Origin: Flavobacterium psychrophilum
GTDB taxonomy: Bacteria > Bacteroidota > Bacteroidia > Flavobacteriales > Flavobacteriaceae
Reading direction: 5' to 3'
Assembly (NCBI GenBank): GCA_943325515.2
Contig: CALPPS020000023.1
Coordinates: 1 to 29,164 of the forward strand
Length of the DNA: 29,164 bases
The notes under the pieces are model-generated. The model was not told the origin of the DNA. It did not search any database and saw only the letters and a program-made list of their open reading frames with translations. Below, piece by piece: positions 16,637-23,809 of this stretch (within the stretch, counting starts at the first letter, position 1; each line of letters opens with the position of its first letter). The translations under genes and the position numbers were made by a program.

Positions 16637-18080
16637 TTTATACAAGAGTCTTTTATTATTAGTAGTTGTTGTGATGTGTCATTCTTGTTCCGAAGATGGC
16701 ATTACAGACACTATGTTAAGCTCTATTGAAATCTCTACAGGTTCAATTTATCCCGAATTTAACCCTGAGACAAAAGACTATTTTATTACATCATTGAACA
16801 CTTTGAAAAACATTCAAATCACTCTGAATGATTATGATCATTCAAAAAAAATATACATCAACGGCGTAAGAGTGAAAAACAAAATTACAAGTTTGAAATT
16901 GAACATTGGTGATGATATTGTTATTCAATCGGGGAAAAATAATGAAACTTCTACCAAATATACGATTCACTATTTGCCATCAGATATGCCTAAAATAAAT
17001 GTAATTACTAAAAATAATCCTTCTGATGGATATATTTTTATAAATCAGTTTCATCTTTCAAATTCAAATCCAAATTCAACCAATTACTTAGCCATTCTTG
17101 ATAATGATGGTTTCCCAGTGTATTACAAAAAAACAAATAATCAAATTATTAATTTTAAATATTTTGAAACAAATACAAACCAAAAAAGATATTCTTATAA
17201 CGACCATACTTTAGGTAAAATTATTGTTATGAATGAAAATTTTAATGAAATTAAACAGTTAGAATTACTACCAAATAATGGACATGGCTCTATTAGAACG
17301 GATAATCACGACTTTGTTTACTTTAATGACAATCATTATATTTTACCAGCTTATATTAATAGGCCTGGTGTAAATATGAATGCTTATGGTGGTGCTAACT
17401 CCGTTGAGTTAATTGATTTTGCCTTTCAAGAAATATTAAATGGTCAAGTTATATTTGAATGGAATAGCGCCAATTTTCTTGAATTTTTGCAACATACAGA
17501 TCCAATCTATTACCAACAATATGCTACAAATCCTAAGGTAGATTATTTTCATTTTAATTCGATTGCCATTGATCCAAATGATAATAATTTTATTGTTTCA
17601 GCAAGACATATGAATCAGATTTATAAAATTAACCGAACTTCAGGTCAAATTATGTGGCGATTTGGCGGAAGTAATGATGATTTTAATTTAACAGGAAATA
17701 AAATTATATCTCATCCACATCATGCAACTATTTTACCCAATGGAAATCTGTTACTTTTTGATAATGGCGTAACGAAAACACCACAACAATCCAGAGTTGT
17801 TGAGTTTGATATTGACGAAAACAATTTTACAGCCACAATTGCAAACCAATACACTGAAACAGGCAGGTATTTTGATATCATGGGCTCTGCTCAAAAATTA
17901 CAAAATGGCAATTATTTTATTGGTTGGGGTGGTAATATTACTTCCCAAGTAAATGCTAATAAATCAGACATAACAGAAGTAAATGCAAACGGAAATATAG
18001 TTTTAGACATGAGTTTTAGTAACAATCCAAATAGTTTTAGGTATTCTTACAGAGCTTTAAAATATAATATCAGTTTTTAA
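16620..18080 (+). CDS. Arylsulfotransferase-like lipoprotein with cadherin-like N-terminal domain
   Basis: 486 aa from ATG 16620. Residues 1-23 are a lipoprotein signal peptide (LLLLVVVVMCHSC); Cys23 is the likely lipidated residue and is followed by SED, acidic residues in the region where Bacteroidota lipoprotein export signals lie, so surface exposure is possible. Residues about 33-112 resemble a cadherin-like beta-sandwich (PF12733 type: LSSIEISTGSIYPEFNPETKDY). The rest matches the Arylsulfotran_2/ASST beta-propeller: HFNSIAIDP, IYKINRTSGQIMWRFGG, and HPHHATILPNGNLLLFDNG with His365, His367 and His368 near the ASST active-site position. ASSTs move sulfate between phenolic compounds without PAPS. 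Whether this one is catalytic or has become a binding protein is open. Overlaps the flippase gene by 17 bp and the next gene by 1 bp. Confidence 0.82.
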   Translation: MKKYINLYKSLLLLVVVVMCHSCSEDGITDTMLSSIEISTGSIYPEFNPETKDYFITSLNTLKNIQITLNDYDHSKKIYINGVRVKNKITSLKLNIGDDIVIQSGKNNETSTKYTIHYLPSDMPKINVITKNNPSDGYIFINQFHLSNSNPNSTNYLAILDNDGFPVYYKKTNNQIINFKYFETNTNQKRYSYNDHTLGKIIVMNENFNEIKQLELLPNNGHGSIRTDNHDFVYFNDNHYILPAYINRPGVNMNAYGGANSVELIDFAFQEILNGQVIFEWNSANFLEFLQHTDPIYYQQYATNPKVDYFHFNSIAIDPNDNNFIVSARHMNQIYKINRTSGQIMWRFGGSNDDFNLTGNKIISHPHHATILPNGNLLLFDNGVTKTPQQSRVVEFDIDENNFTATIANQYTETGRYFDIMGSAQKLQNGNYFIGWGGNITSQVNANKSDITEVNANGNIVLDMSFSNNPNSFRYSYRALKYNISF

Positions 18081-19159
18081 TGATAGTGAATCTTATAAAA
18101 AAAGCAAACCAAAAAATTTTACCTAACAGCTATTTTTTCTCACCAGAGTGGATTGTATTGGGTGTGAATAACGTATGCAACCTGCATTGCAAAATGTGTG
18201 ATGTCGGAACAAAAACAATGGAAACCAATTTTGCTCAAAACCTCATCGGCACACAACCCCTGAATATGCCATTGGAATTATTAAAAAAAATAATTGATGA
18301 TATAGCGTTATATTATCCGAAGTCAAGATTAGGCTATGGATTTACAGAGCCATTGGTGTATCCTTATTTGGAAGAATCCTTGTTATATGCCAAAAGTAGA
18401 AACATCAAAACATCCATAACTACGAATGCCCTCACACTGAAACAAAAAGCAAAAACACTAGTAGAAAATAATCTTGATGAATTGTTCATTTCTCTCGACG
18501 GACCACAAGATATCCATAATGAAATAAGAGGTCATCAAAAATCTTTTCAAAAAGCAATTGAAGGGATTGACGCTATTTGGAATTTAAATCCCAAACAGAA
18601 TATCTCTATTTTTTGTGTCATCACCGAATGGAACATTGGCTACTTAAAAGAATTTGCCGATTTTTTCAAAGAGTACCCGTTAAAAACCATTGGTTTCATG
18701 CACACCAATTTCACGCCGCAGTCTGTAGCTGACAGACATAACCTGCTCTGGGGAAATAACTATTTAGCGACAGCTTCAAACGTAGAAGAGACGAATATTG
18801 ATAATTATGATTTGGAATTGCTTTGGAGCGAAATACAAGAGATTAAAAATACTGATTATGCCTTTCCTATTTCATTTTCACCTGAGATTAAAACCCAAGA
18901 AAAACTAATTGAATTTTATCATAAACCCGAAAAAATAATCGGCAAAATATGCAATGATGCTTTTTCTAATGTGATGATTAAGTCTGATGGCTCTATTATT
19001 CCATCACATGGTCGATGTTATAACTTGACGATTGGTAATCTTTATGATAACTCGCTTCAGGAAATCTGGAACGGTCAAAAATTAAAAAAATTCCGTGCCG
19101 ACTTAATGTCCAGTGGCGGCTTATTTCCGGCTTGTAGCAGATGCTGCAGCGCATTCTAA
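18080..19159 (+). CDS. Radical SAM enzyme with C-terminal SPASM/Twitch domain
   Basis: 359 aa. The radical SAM motif is CNLHCKMC (Cys33, Cys37, Cys40), followed by GFTEPLVYP, SITTNALTL and LFISLDGPQDIHNEIRG, all standard for the TIM-barrel core. The C-terminus carries further cysteines in SPASM arrangement: Cys291, Cys313, Cys352, Cys355 and Cys356, able to hold an auxiliary Fe-S cluster, with IGNLYDNSLQEIWNG as the usual SPASM linker. SPASM enzymes modify peptides (sactipeptides, PQQ, mycofactocin) or act on sugars and sulfatases. No precursor-peptide gene or sulfatase is adjacent. Start ATG shares one base with the preceding stop. Cytoplasmic. Confidence 0.92.
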   Translation: MIVNLIKKANQKILPNSYFFSPEWIVLGVNNVCNLHCKMCDVGTKTMETNFAQNLIGTQPLNMPLELLKKIIDDIALYYPKSRLGYGFTEPLVYPYLEESLLYAKSRNIKTSITTNALTLKQKAKTLVENNLDELFISLDGPQDIHNEIRGHQKSFQKAIEGIDAIWNLNPKQNISIFCVITEWNIGYLKEFADFFKEYPLKTIGFMHTNFTPQSVADRHNLLWGNNYLATASNVEETNIDNYDLELLWSEIQEIKNTDYAFPISFSPEIKTQEKLIEFYHKPEKIIGKICNDAFSNVMIKSDGSIIPSHGRCYNLTIGNLYDNSLQEIWNGQKLKKFRADLMSSGGLFPACSRCCSAF

Positions 19160-19162
19160 ATT

Positions 19163-20686
19163 ATGAAAAAAAACAAAATCATCCTATTCAATCCAAAAAG
19201 TGCAAACGGTAAGCACCGCATTCCCAACTCTATTCTACAAGTTGGCGCTTCTATTCATGGTAAATACGAGTATATTTTTGTAGATGGTAATTTGGAAGAA
19301 AATCCGTGGCATACTATTGAAAATCATCTTAAAACGGGTGAGTATAAATATTTTGGTTCTACAGTAATGCCAGGACCTCAATTACGTCAGGCGATTCCTT
19401 TTACCAAAAAAATTAAAGAACAATTTCCTGAAATAACAACTATTTGGGGCGGCTATTTTGCTTCCAATCAGTATAAGGTTAGTTTAGATTCGGGTTATGT
19501 AGATTATGTTATCAACGGTCCTGGCGATATTGCTTTTCCATCATTGATTACGGCATTGGAACAAAACAAAAAAGCAGAAATCTTTCTCATCAAAAACTTA
19601 ATTTATAAAGATGAAAAAGGCGAAATCATCAAAACCACTGTCGAAGCTTTACTTGACCAGGACACCTTACCGAAGTTTCCATATGAGTATTTAAACTCAT
19701 TTTATCCTGTACAAAATTATTTGGCCAAAACCTTTATGGGTAATAAAACCTTGTCATATCATTCGAGTATGGGCTGCCCTTTTTCCTGTTCCTTTTGTGC
19801 GGTTGTACCGATTTTTAATGCAAAATGGAAAGGTATGTCGGCAAACAGAATTTATGAAGATGCCAAATATTTCAAAGACAAACACAATATAGACGCCGTC
19901 GAATTTCACGACAATAATTTCTTTACCGCTAAAAAAAGAGTTTTGGAATTCTCAGAACTAATTTTAAATGACAACATTAGCTATTGGGGCGAAGGACGCA
20001 TTGACACCATCAATATGTATTCAGATGACGAATTAAAATTTATGCGAAAAGCAGGTTGTAAAATGATTTTTTTAGGCGCAGAAACCGGAAATGATGCCGT
20101 ACTAAAACAAATGAATAAAGGCGGAACGCAAACAGGTCAAATGATAAAGGATTTTGTTCTTCGAATGAAAAATGCCGATATAATTCCCGAATTGTCTTTC
20201 GTGTTGGGAATGCCTGCCGAAACTGAGAAAGATGTTTACGACCAAATTTTATGGGATATCAATTTTATTAAAGAAATCAAACAGATTAATTCCAATGCAG
20301 AAATCATTATTTATTTATTCAGCCCAGTGCCTACAGTGGGTTCCGAATTGTACCAACAAATTCTCGCTGCCGGATTCTCTTTTCCTAAACATTTAGAAGA
20401 TTGGATTTCTCCGAGTTGGGAAAACTTCGATTTGAGAAAAAATCCACTAACGCCTTGGCTGAAGCCTTATATGATTGATACGATTAAAAATTTTGAAACA
20501 GTATTGAACGGTTATTACCCAACAGTTTCTGATTTTAGAATTCGCGGATTTAAGAAAACCATTTTACGGTCGGTTTCGAGTTGGCGCTATAAAACTGGGA
20601 TTTATCATTATCCATATGAAATAAAGGCTTTGCACAAGCTATGGAAATACAGACAACCTGAGATCGAAGGTTTTTATTCGGAATAA
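19163..20686 (+). CDS. B12-binding-domain radical SAM enzyme, third copy
   Basis: 507 aa. N-terminal residues about 1-150 form a cobalamin-type Rossmann domain (IWGGYFASNQ; VDYVINGPGD replaces the usual GEGE). Radical SAM core with SMGCPFSCSFC (Cys205, Cys209, Cys212), VEFHDNNFFTAKKRV, MIFLGAETGNDAVLKQMNKGG and SFVLGMPAETEKDV. This copy is more distant from the 11.6 and 13.8 kb pair than they are from each other: it lacks their IL-x-H-x-YY start and has an extra C-terminal extension of basic, aromatic residues (about 440-507). A hopanoid/BchE-type role is possible, but the substrate is unknown. It begins 3 bp after the SPASM gene. Confidence 0.9.
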   Translation: MKKNKIILFNPKSANGKHRIPNSILQVGASIHGKYEYIFVDGNLEENPWHTIENHLKTGEYKYFGSTVMPGPQLRQAIPFTKKIKEQFPEITTIWGGYFASNQYKVSLDSGYVDYVINGPGDIAFPSLITALEQNKKAEIFLIKNLIYKDEKGEIIKTTVEALLDQDTLPKFPYEYLNSFYPVQNYLAKTFMGNKTLSYHSSMGCPFSCSFCAVVPIFNAKWKGMSANRIYEDAKYFKDKHNIDAVEFHDNNFFTAKKRVLEFSELILNDNISYWGEGRIDTINMYSDDELKFMRKAGCKMIFLGAETGNDAVLKQMNKGGTQTGQMIKDFVLRMKNADIIPELSFVLGMPAETEKDVYDQILWDINFIKEIKQINSNAEIIIYLFSPVPTVGSELYQQILAAGFSFPKHLEDWISPSWENFDLRKNPLTPWLKPYMIDTIKNFETVLNGYYPTVSDFRIRGFKKTILRSVSSWRYKTGIYHYPYEIKALHKLWKYRQPEIEGFYSE

Positions 20687-20732
20687 TTCGATATAAATCT
20701 AAAGGAAATTATGATTGAAAAATAAACCTGTA

Positions 20733-20748
20733 AGATTTGCGCAAATCT
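20733..20748. repeat. Perfect 16-bp palindrome in the gap before the last cluster gene
   Basis: AGATTTGCGCAAATCT is a perfect palindrome in the 81-bp gap between the third B12 radical SAM gene and the second methyltransferase. The left side extends as AAACCTGTA, but the right side reads ATTGTGTAAA and does not mirror it, as if a longer inverted repeat had partly decayed. It could be an operator or a degraded intergenic repeat. Confidence 0.6.
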
Positions 20749-20767
20749 ATTGTGTAAAATAGAATTT

Positions 20768-21430
20768 ATGAGACACTTATTGAAGAAAATATCGCATCCT
20801 TTTTTGAAGTTTGGTTTGAATCTCTACTATTCCATACCGAGAAATTTTACATATGATGATATTAAAATCAAAATCCATCCCGATGTTTTTCCGCCTCAGT
20901 TCACCTTTAGCACCAAGATTCTGTTAGATTTTATCCAAGATTTGGAATTGGAAAACAAAACCTTTTTGGAATTGGGTTGTGGCTCGGGCATCATTTCTCT
21001 TTTGGCCAGAAAAAAAAGAGCTGAAGTCACCGCTTCTGACATTAATAAAATTGCTTTGAAGTATTTAAAAAAAAACGCTCAAAAAAATAATTTAGATTTA
21101 CAAGTAATATATTCTGATTTATTCGACAAAATCGAAAATAAATTTCTAGATTATATCGTTATCAATCCGCCATATTATTCGAAAAAGCCAAAAAACATAA
21201 AAGAACAAGCTTGGTTTTGCGGAGAAAACTTCGAGTATTTTGAAAAACTGTTCAGACAATTACCATGTTCCCTATCATCAGAAACCAAATGTTATATCAT
21301 TTTTTCCCAAGATTGTGATTTAGAAAAAATAAAAGCAATAGCATTAAAAAATAACATGACTTTTGAACTTGTATTTAAGAAAAAAGAATTAATAGAAACT
21401 AATTATATTTTTAGAATAATTTCTTCGTAG
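20768..21430 (+). CDS. Class I methyltransferase with NPPY motif
   Basis: 220 aa from ATG 20768; an earlier TTG at 20750 is less likely. Motif I is LELGCGSGIISLLA (Glu68-Gly74), the acidic motif II SDINKIALKYL follows, and motif IV is INPPYYSKK (Asn133-Pro134-Pro135-Tyr136). NPPY is the hallmark of N-directed methyltransferases acting on planar nitrogen (HemK/PrmC, TrmN6, some rRNA enzymes), but also occurs in small-molecule enzymes with the MTS (PF05175) fold. It is therefore chemically different from the methyltransferase at 13.1 kb. Same strand as the cluster but 81 bp downstream, so membership is likely but less firm. Its last 20 bp overlap the convergent lacI-type gene. Confidence 0.82.
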   Translation: MRHLLKKISHPFLKFGLNLYYSIPRNFTYDDIKIKIHPDVFPPQFTFSTKILLDFIQDLELENKTFLELGCGSGIISLLARKKRAEVTASDINKIALKYLKKNAQKNNLDLQVIYSDLFDKIENKFLDYIVINPPYYSKKPKNIKEQAWFCGENFEYFEKLFRQLPCSLSSETKCYIIFSQDCDLEKIKAIALKNNMTFELVFKKKELIETNYIFRIISS

Positions 21431-22436
21431 AATCTCTTTGTCTTAATTCAGTCTTAATGGTTGTTGTTGAAAAAGTGTAGGCTTCATCTTTGCTTTCTAA
21501 TTTATTGATAAGCAATTTGGCAGCTACTTCTCCAATTTCTGGTGCATGTTGGCTAACTGTTGACAAACTTGGAGTCATTCTGCGCGACCAGAGTCCGTCA
21601 GCAAAACCAATAATAGAAAGTTCTTGCGGAATTTTATAACCGTTTCGAATTCCGAGTTTCATGGCCGTTACTGATGCATGTTCATCAAGAGCAAAAATAC
21701 CATCGGGTTTGTTTTTTATAAAAAAGTCGTCAATTTTAGAATTGAATTCATCATTGTTATTAGTCAAAATAACCAAATTTTCATCTGCTTTTAATCCATT
21801 GTTTTCCATAGCTTTAAAAAAACCTTGCACTCTGAGTTTTCCAACACTCAAATTATCACTAGCGGAAAGCAGTGCTATTTTTTTACATCCAGTTTTAATC
21901 AAATGTTCGGTAGCATTAACTGCCGATTCGAAATCATCTACAATAACTTTATCACAATTCACCTCATCGGCTATACGGTCAAACATTACTATTGGAGTTC
22001 CTTCATTAATGATAGTGGTAAAATGATCAAATTTTTGAAGCTTCTGAGATTCTTCGGCAATCGATAAAATAAATCCGTCTATAGTACCATTGCTCAATAT
22101 TTCGAGAGCATTAATTTCTTTTTCAGAAGACTCGTTTGAAATGCAGGTAATTACTTTGTATCCCTTCTCATCAGCTACTTTTTCGATACCACTAAATACT
22201 TTGGCAAAAAAGGAAATTAAAATATTTGGAATAATAACGCCAATGGTTTTAGTATTTCTGTTTTTTAAGTTTAATCCAATTACATTAGGTTTGTAATTTT
22301 TTAATTTGGCATATTCCTGAACACGTTGCTTAGTAGGTTCACTTATCTCTGGACTTCCGTTCAAGGCTTTAGAAACAGTGGAAACAGAAACGCCTAACTC
22401 TTTTGCAATTTGTTTTAATGTAGCTTTCGATTTCAT
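21411..22436 (-). CDS. LacI-family transcriptional regulator
   Basis: 341 aa from ATG 22436; a longer frame to 22496 would add 20 residues (MLLHHNTVFFLL) before the HTH and is unlikely. Residues 5-50 are the LacI-type helix-turn-helix (TLKQIAKELGVSVSTVSKALNG, hinge ending KNYKPNVIGLNLK). Residues about 60-335 are a periplasmic-binding-protein-like effector domain (TIGVIIPNI, FDRI, IGFADG), normally binding a sugar. In Flavobacteriaceae such regulators usually control a neighbouring carbohydrate utilisation locus, but no susC/susD, transporter or glycosidase gene is near, so its target is distant or not visible here. Confidence 0.93.
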   Translation of the reverse strand: MKSKATLKQIAKELGVSVSTVSKALNGSPEISEPTKQRVQEYAKLKNYKPNVIGLNLKNRNTKTIGVIIPNILISFFAKVFSGIEKVADEKGYKVITCISNESSEKEINALEILSNGTIDGFILSIAEESQKLQKFDHFTTIINEGTPIVMFDRIADEVNCDKVIVDDFESAVNATEHLIKTGCKKIALLSASDNLSVGKLRVQGFFKAMENNGLKADENLVILTNNNDEFNSKIDDFFIKNKPDGIFALDEHASVTAMKLGIRNGYKIPQELSIIGFADGLWSRRMTPSLSTVSQHAPEIGEVAAKLLINKLESKDEAYTFSTTTIKTELRQRDSTKKLF

Positions 22437-22632
22437 TTTATCTTGGTTAAAGTGTAAAAATAGCAAAAAAAATACTGTATTGTGGTGCAAAAGCATGAAA
22501 CTTAAATAAAAAACAACAAAATCGTAACTCCTATTTTATCATTATTTTGATTAAAACATCCTTCCCAAGACCTATAAATAATAGGATTTTTACAAAAAAT
22601 AAAGACTAAAAAAAAATATTTAAAAAATCGTA
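22437..22632. other. AT-rich divergent intergenic region between lacI-type gene and rplM
   Basis: No coding sequence is supported here. TCCTATT and AATAGGA lie about 50 bp apart as an inverted pair ahead of a T run (around 22529-22590), a weak hint of a structured or terminator element. A minus-strand TTTTTTTG near 22464-22471 may be the lacI-type gene's -7 box, with TTTG at 22488-22491 at short spacing. Confidence 0.3.
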
Positions 22633-22663
22633 TTTGCTTTATTGATAAATAATTGTACTTTTG
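22633..22663 (+). promoter_or_regulatory. Promoter of the rplM-rpsI operon
   Basis: TTTG (22633-22636), a 19-nt spacer, then TACTTTTG (22656-22663): an exact match to the Bacteroidota -33/-7 consensus at the optimal spacing. Transcription should start about 6 nt later, leaving a ~40-nt leader with a small TCCC/GGGA hairpin (loop TTTATT) before the rplM start codon. This is the best promoter in the window and matches the high expression expected of ribosomal proteins. Confidence 0.85.
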
Positions 22664-22708
22664 CGCTCCCTTTATTGGGAATGGAATGTTTAATTAAAAT
22701 AAATTATT

Positions 22709-23164
22709 GTGAACACATTAAGCTACAAGACAGTTTCAGTGAACAAAGCCAATGCCGACAAGCAATGGATTGTTGTAGATGCTGAAGGTCATAACTTAGG
22801 TCGTTTTGCTTCAAAAGTCGCGATGCTTTTAAGAGGTAAATACAAGCCGAGTTATACGCCGCACGTTGATTGTGGGGATAACGTTATAGTTATCAACTCT
22901 GAAAAAATCAACCTAACTGGTAACAAGTTGGATGACAAAACGTACATCAGACACACAGGTTATCCAGGAGGACAAAGAAGCTTGACTGCTAAAGTAATGC
23001 AACAAAAAAATCCTGCATTATTAGTAGAAAAGGCTGTAAAAGGAATGTTGCCTAAAAACAAATTAGGTGCTGAATTATTCCGAAATTTAAATGTAAATGT
23101 TGGTTCCGAGCACAAACATGGCGCTCAACAACCAAAAACCGTTAATCTTAACGACTTAAAGTAA
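22709..23164 (+). CDS. rplM: 50S ribosomal protein L13
   Basis: 151 aa, normal length. NTLSYKTVSVNKAN, then GHNLGRFASKVAMLLRGKYKPSYTPHVDCGD and HTGYPGGQRS are the L13 core, with the conserved AEHPHAAQQP-like tail seen as SEHKHGAQQPKTV. The start is GTG at 22709. It sits at the head of an operon with rpsI, overlapping it by one base (TAATG), in the gene order typical of most bacteria. The leader has a short hairpin; an autogenous leader is possible but not shown. Confidence 0.97.
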   Translation: MNTLSYKTVSVNKANADKQWIVVDAEGHNLGRFASKVAMLLRGKYKPSYTPHVDCGDNVIVINSEKINLTGNKLDDKTYIRHTGYPGGQRSLTAKVMQQKNPALLVEKAVKGMLPKNKLGAELFRNLNVNVGSEHKHGAQQPKTVNLNDLK

Positions 23165-23550
23165 TGGGAGTTATTCACAAAATCGGTAGAAGAAAATGTG
23201 CTGTGGCACGTGTTTATGTTTCAGAAGGAACTGGAAAAATTACCGTAAACAAAAGAGAATTTGAAAACTACTTCCCAACAGCTACTTTACAGTATAAAGT
23301 ATTGCAACCCATGTCTATGACAGAAAATGCAACTAACTTTGACGTAAATGTAAATGTGCATGGTGGTGGTTCAACTGGCCAAGCAGAAGCTGTGAGAATG
23401 GCAATTGCAAGAGCTATGTGTGAAGTGGAAGCTGAAAACAGAGCTATCCTTAAACCAGAAGGATTACTAACAAGAGATCCAAGAATGGTAGAACGTAAAA
23501 AATTCGGTCAGAAAAAAGCGAGAAAGAGATTCCAATTCTCTAAACGTTAA
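23164..23550 (+). CDS. rpsI: 30S ribosomal protein S9
   Basis: 128 aa. GRRKCAVARVYVSEGTGKITVNKR, VHGGGSTGQAEAVRMAIARA and the C-terminal GLLTRDPRMVERKKFGQKKARKRFQFSKR family end are all present, including the terminal Lys-Arg that reaches the P-site tRNA anticodon. Complete and co-transcribed with rplM. Confidence 0.98.
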   Translation: MGVIHKIGRRKCAVARVYVSEGTGKITVNKREFENYFPTATLQYKVLQPMSMTENATNFDVNVNVHGGGSTGQAEAVRMAIARAMCEVEAENRAILKPEGLLTRDPRMVERKKFGQKKARKRFQFSKR

Positions 23551-23809
23551 CACTGAACTCGCTTTAGTATCTTTTGAGATTGTTTCTGAACTCGTTTCAG
23601 TATTTTTTCAAGATTACTCGAATTATTACAAAAAGTTGCTGAAATTAATGCAGCATTATAAAATTGAAATTAACAAAGTTGTCGATATTCCTTGTAAAAA
23701 GGGAATTAGTTTAGCATCTAAATGAAGTCGAAAGTCTTAAAGTCATAAAGTCTTCAAGCCGAAAAAAAGAGACTCATTGCTAATCATACGGAACGTAAAC
23801 TATTACACA
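23551..23809 (+). other. Intergenic region between rpsI and rpsB
   Basis: About 260 bp without a gene. Besides the duplicated hairpins, it holds four AAGTC words spaced 7-8 bp apart at 23725-23752, a short low-complexity array of the kind found between Flavobacterium genes. The final 50 bp before the rpsB start form an A-rich leader. No clean TTTG/TAnnTTTG promoter was seen, so rpsB may depend on read-through or on a divergent promoter. Confidence 0.4.
23553..23611 (+). terminator. Tandemly duplicated weak hairpins after rpsI
   Basis: Two near-copies of CTGAACTCG(C/T)TT(T/C)AGTAT lie at 23553-23570 and 23586-23603. Each folds as CTGAA-loop-TTCAG (the first copy with one G-U pair) and is followed by a T-rich tail. 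The stems are short (5 bp), so single hairpins are weak, but two in a row may end or attenuate transcription between rpsI and rpsB. Confidence 0.45.

Noticed and set aside
20711..20725. Four-codon ORF (ATG ATT GAA AAA TAA) before the last methyltransferase gene
   Set aside because: Too short to support as a gene or leader peptide; no attenuator structure is linked to it.
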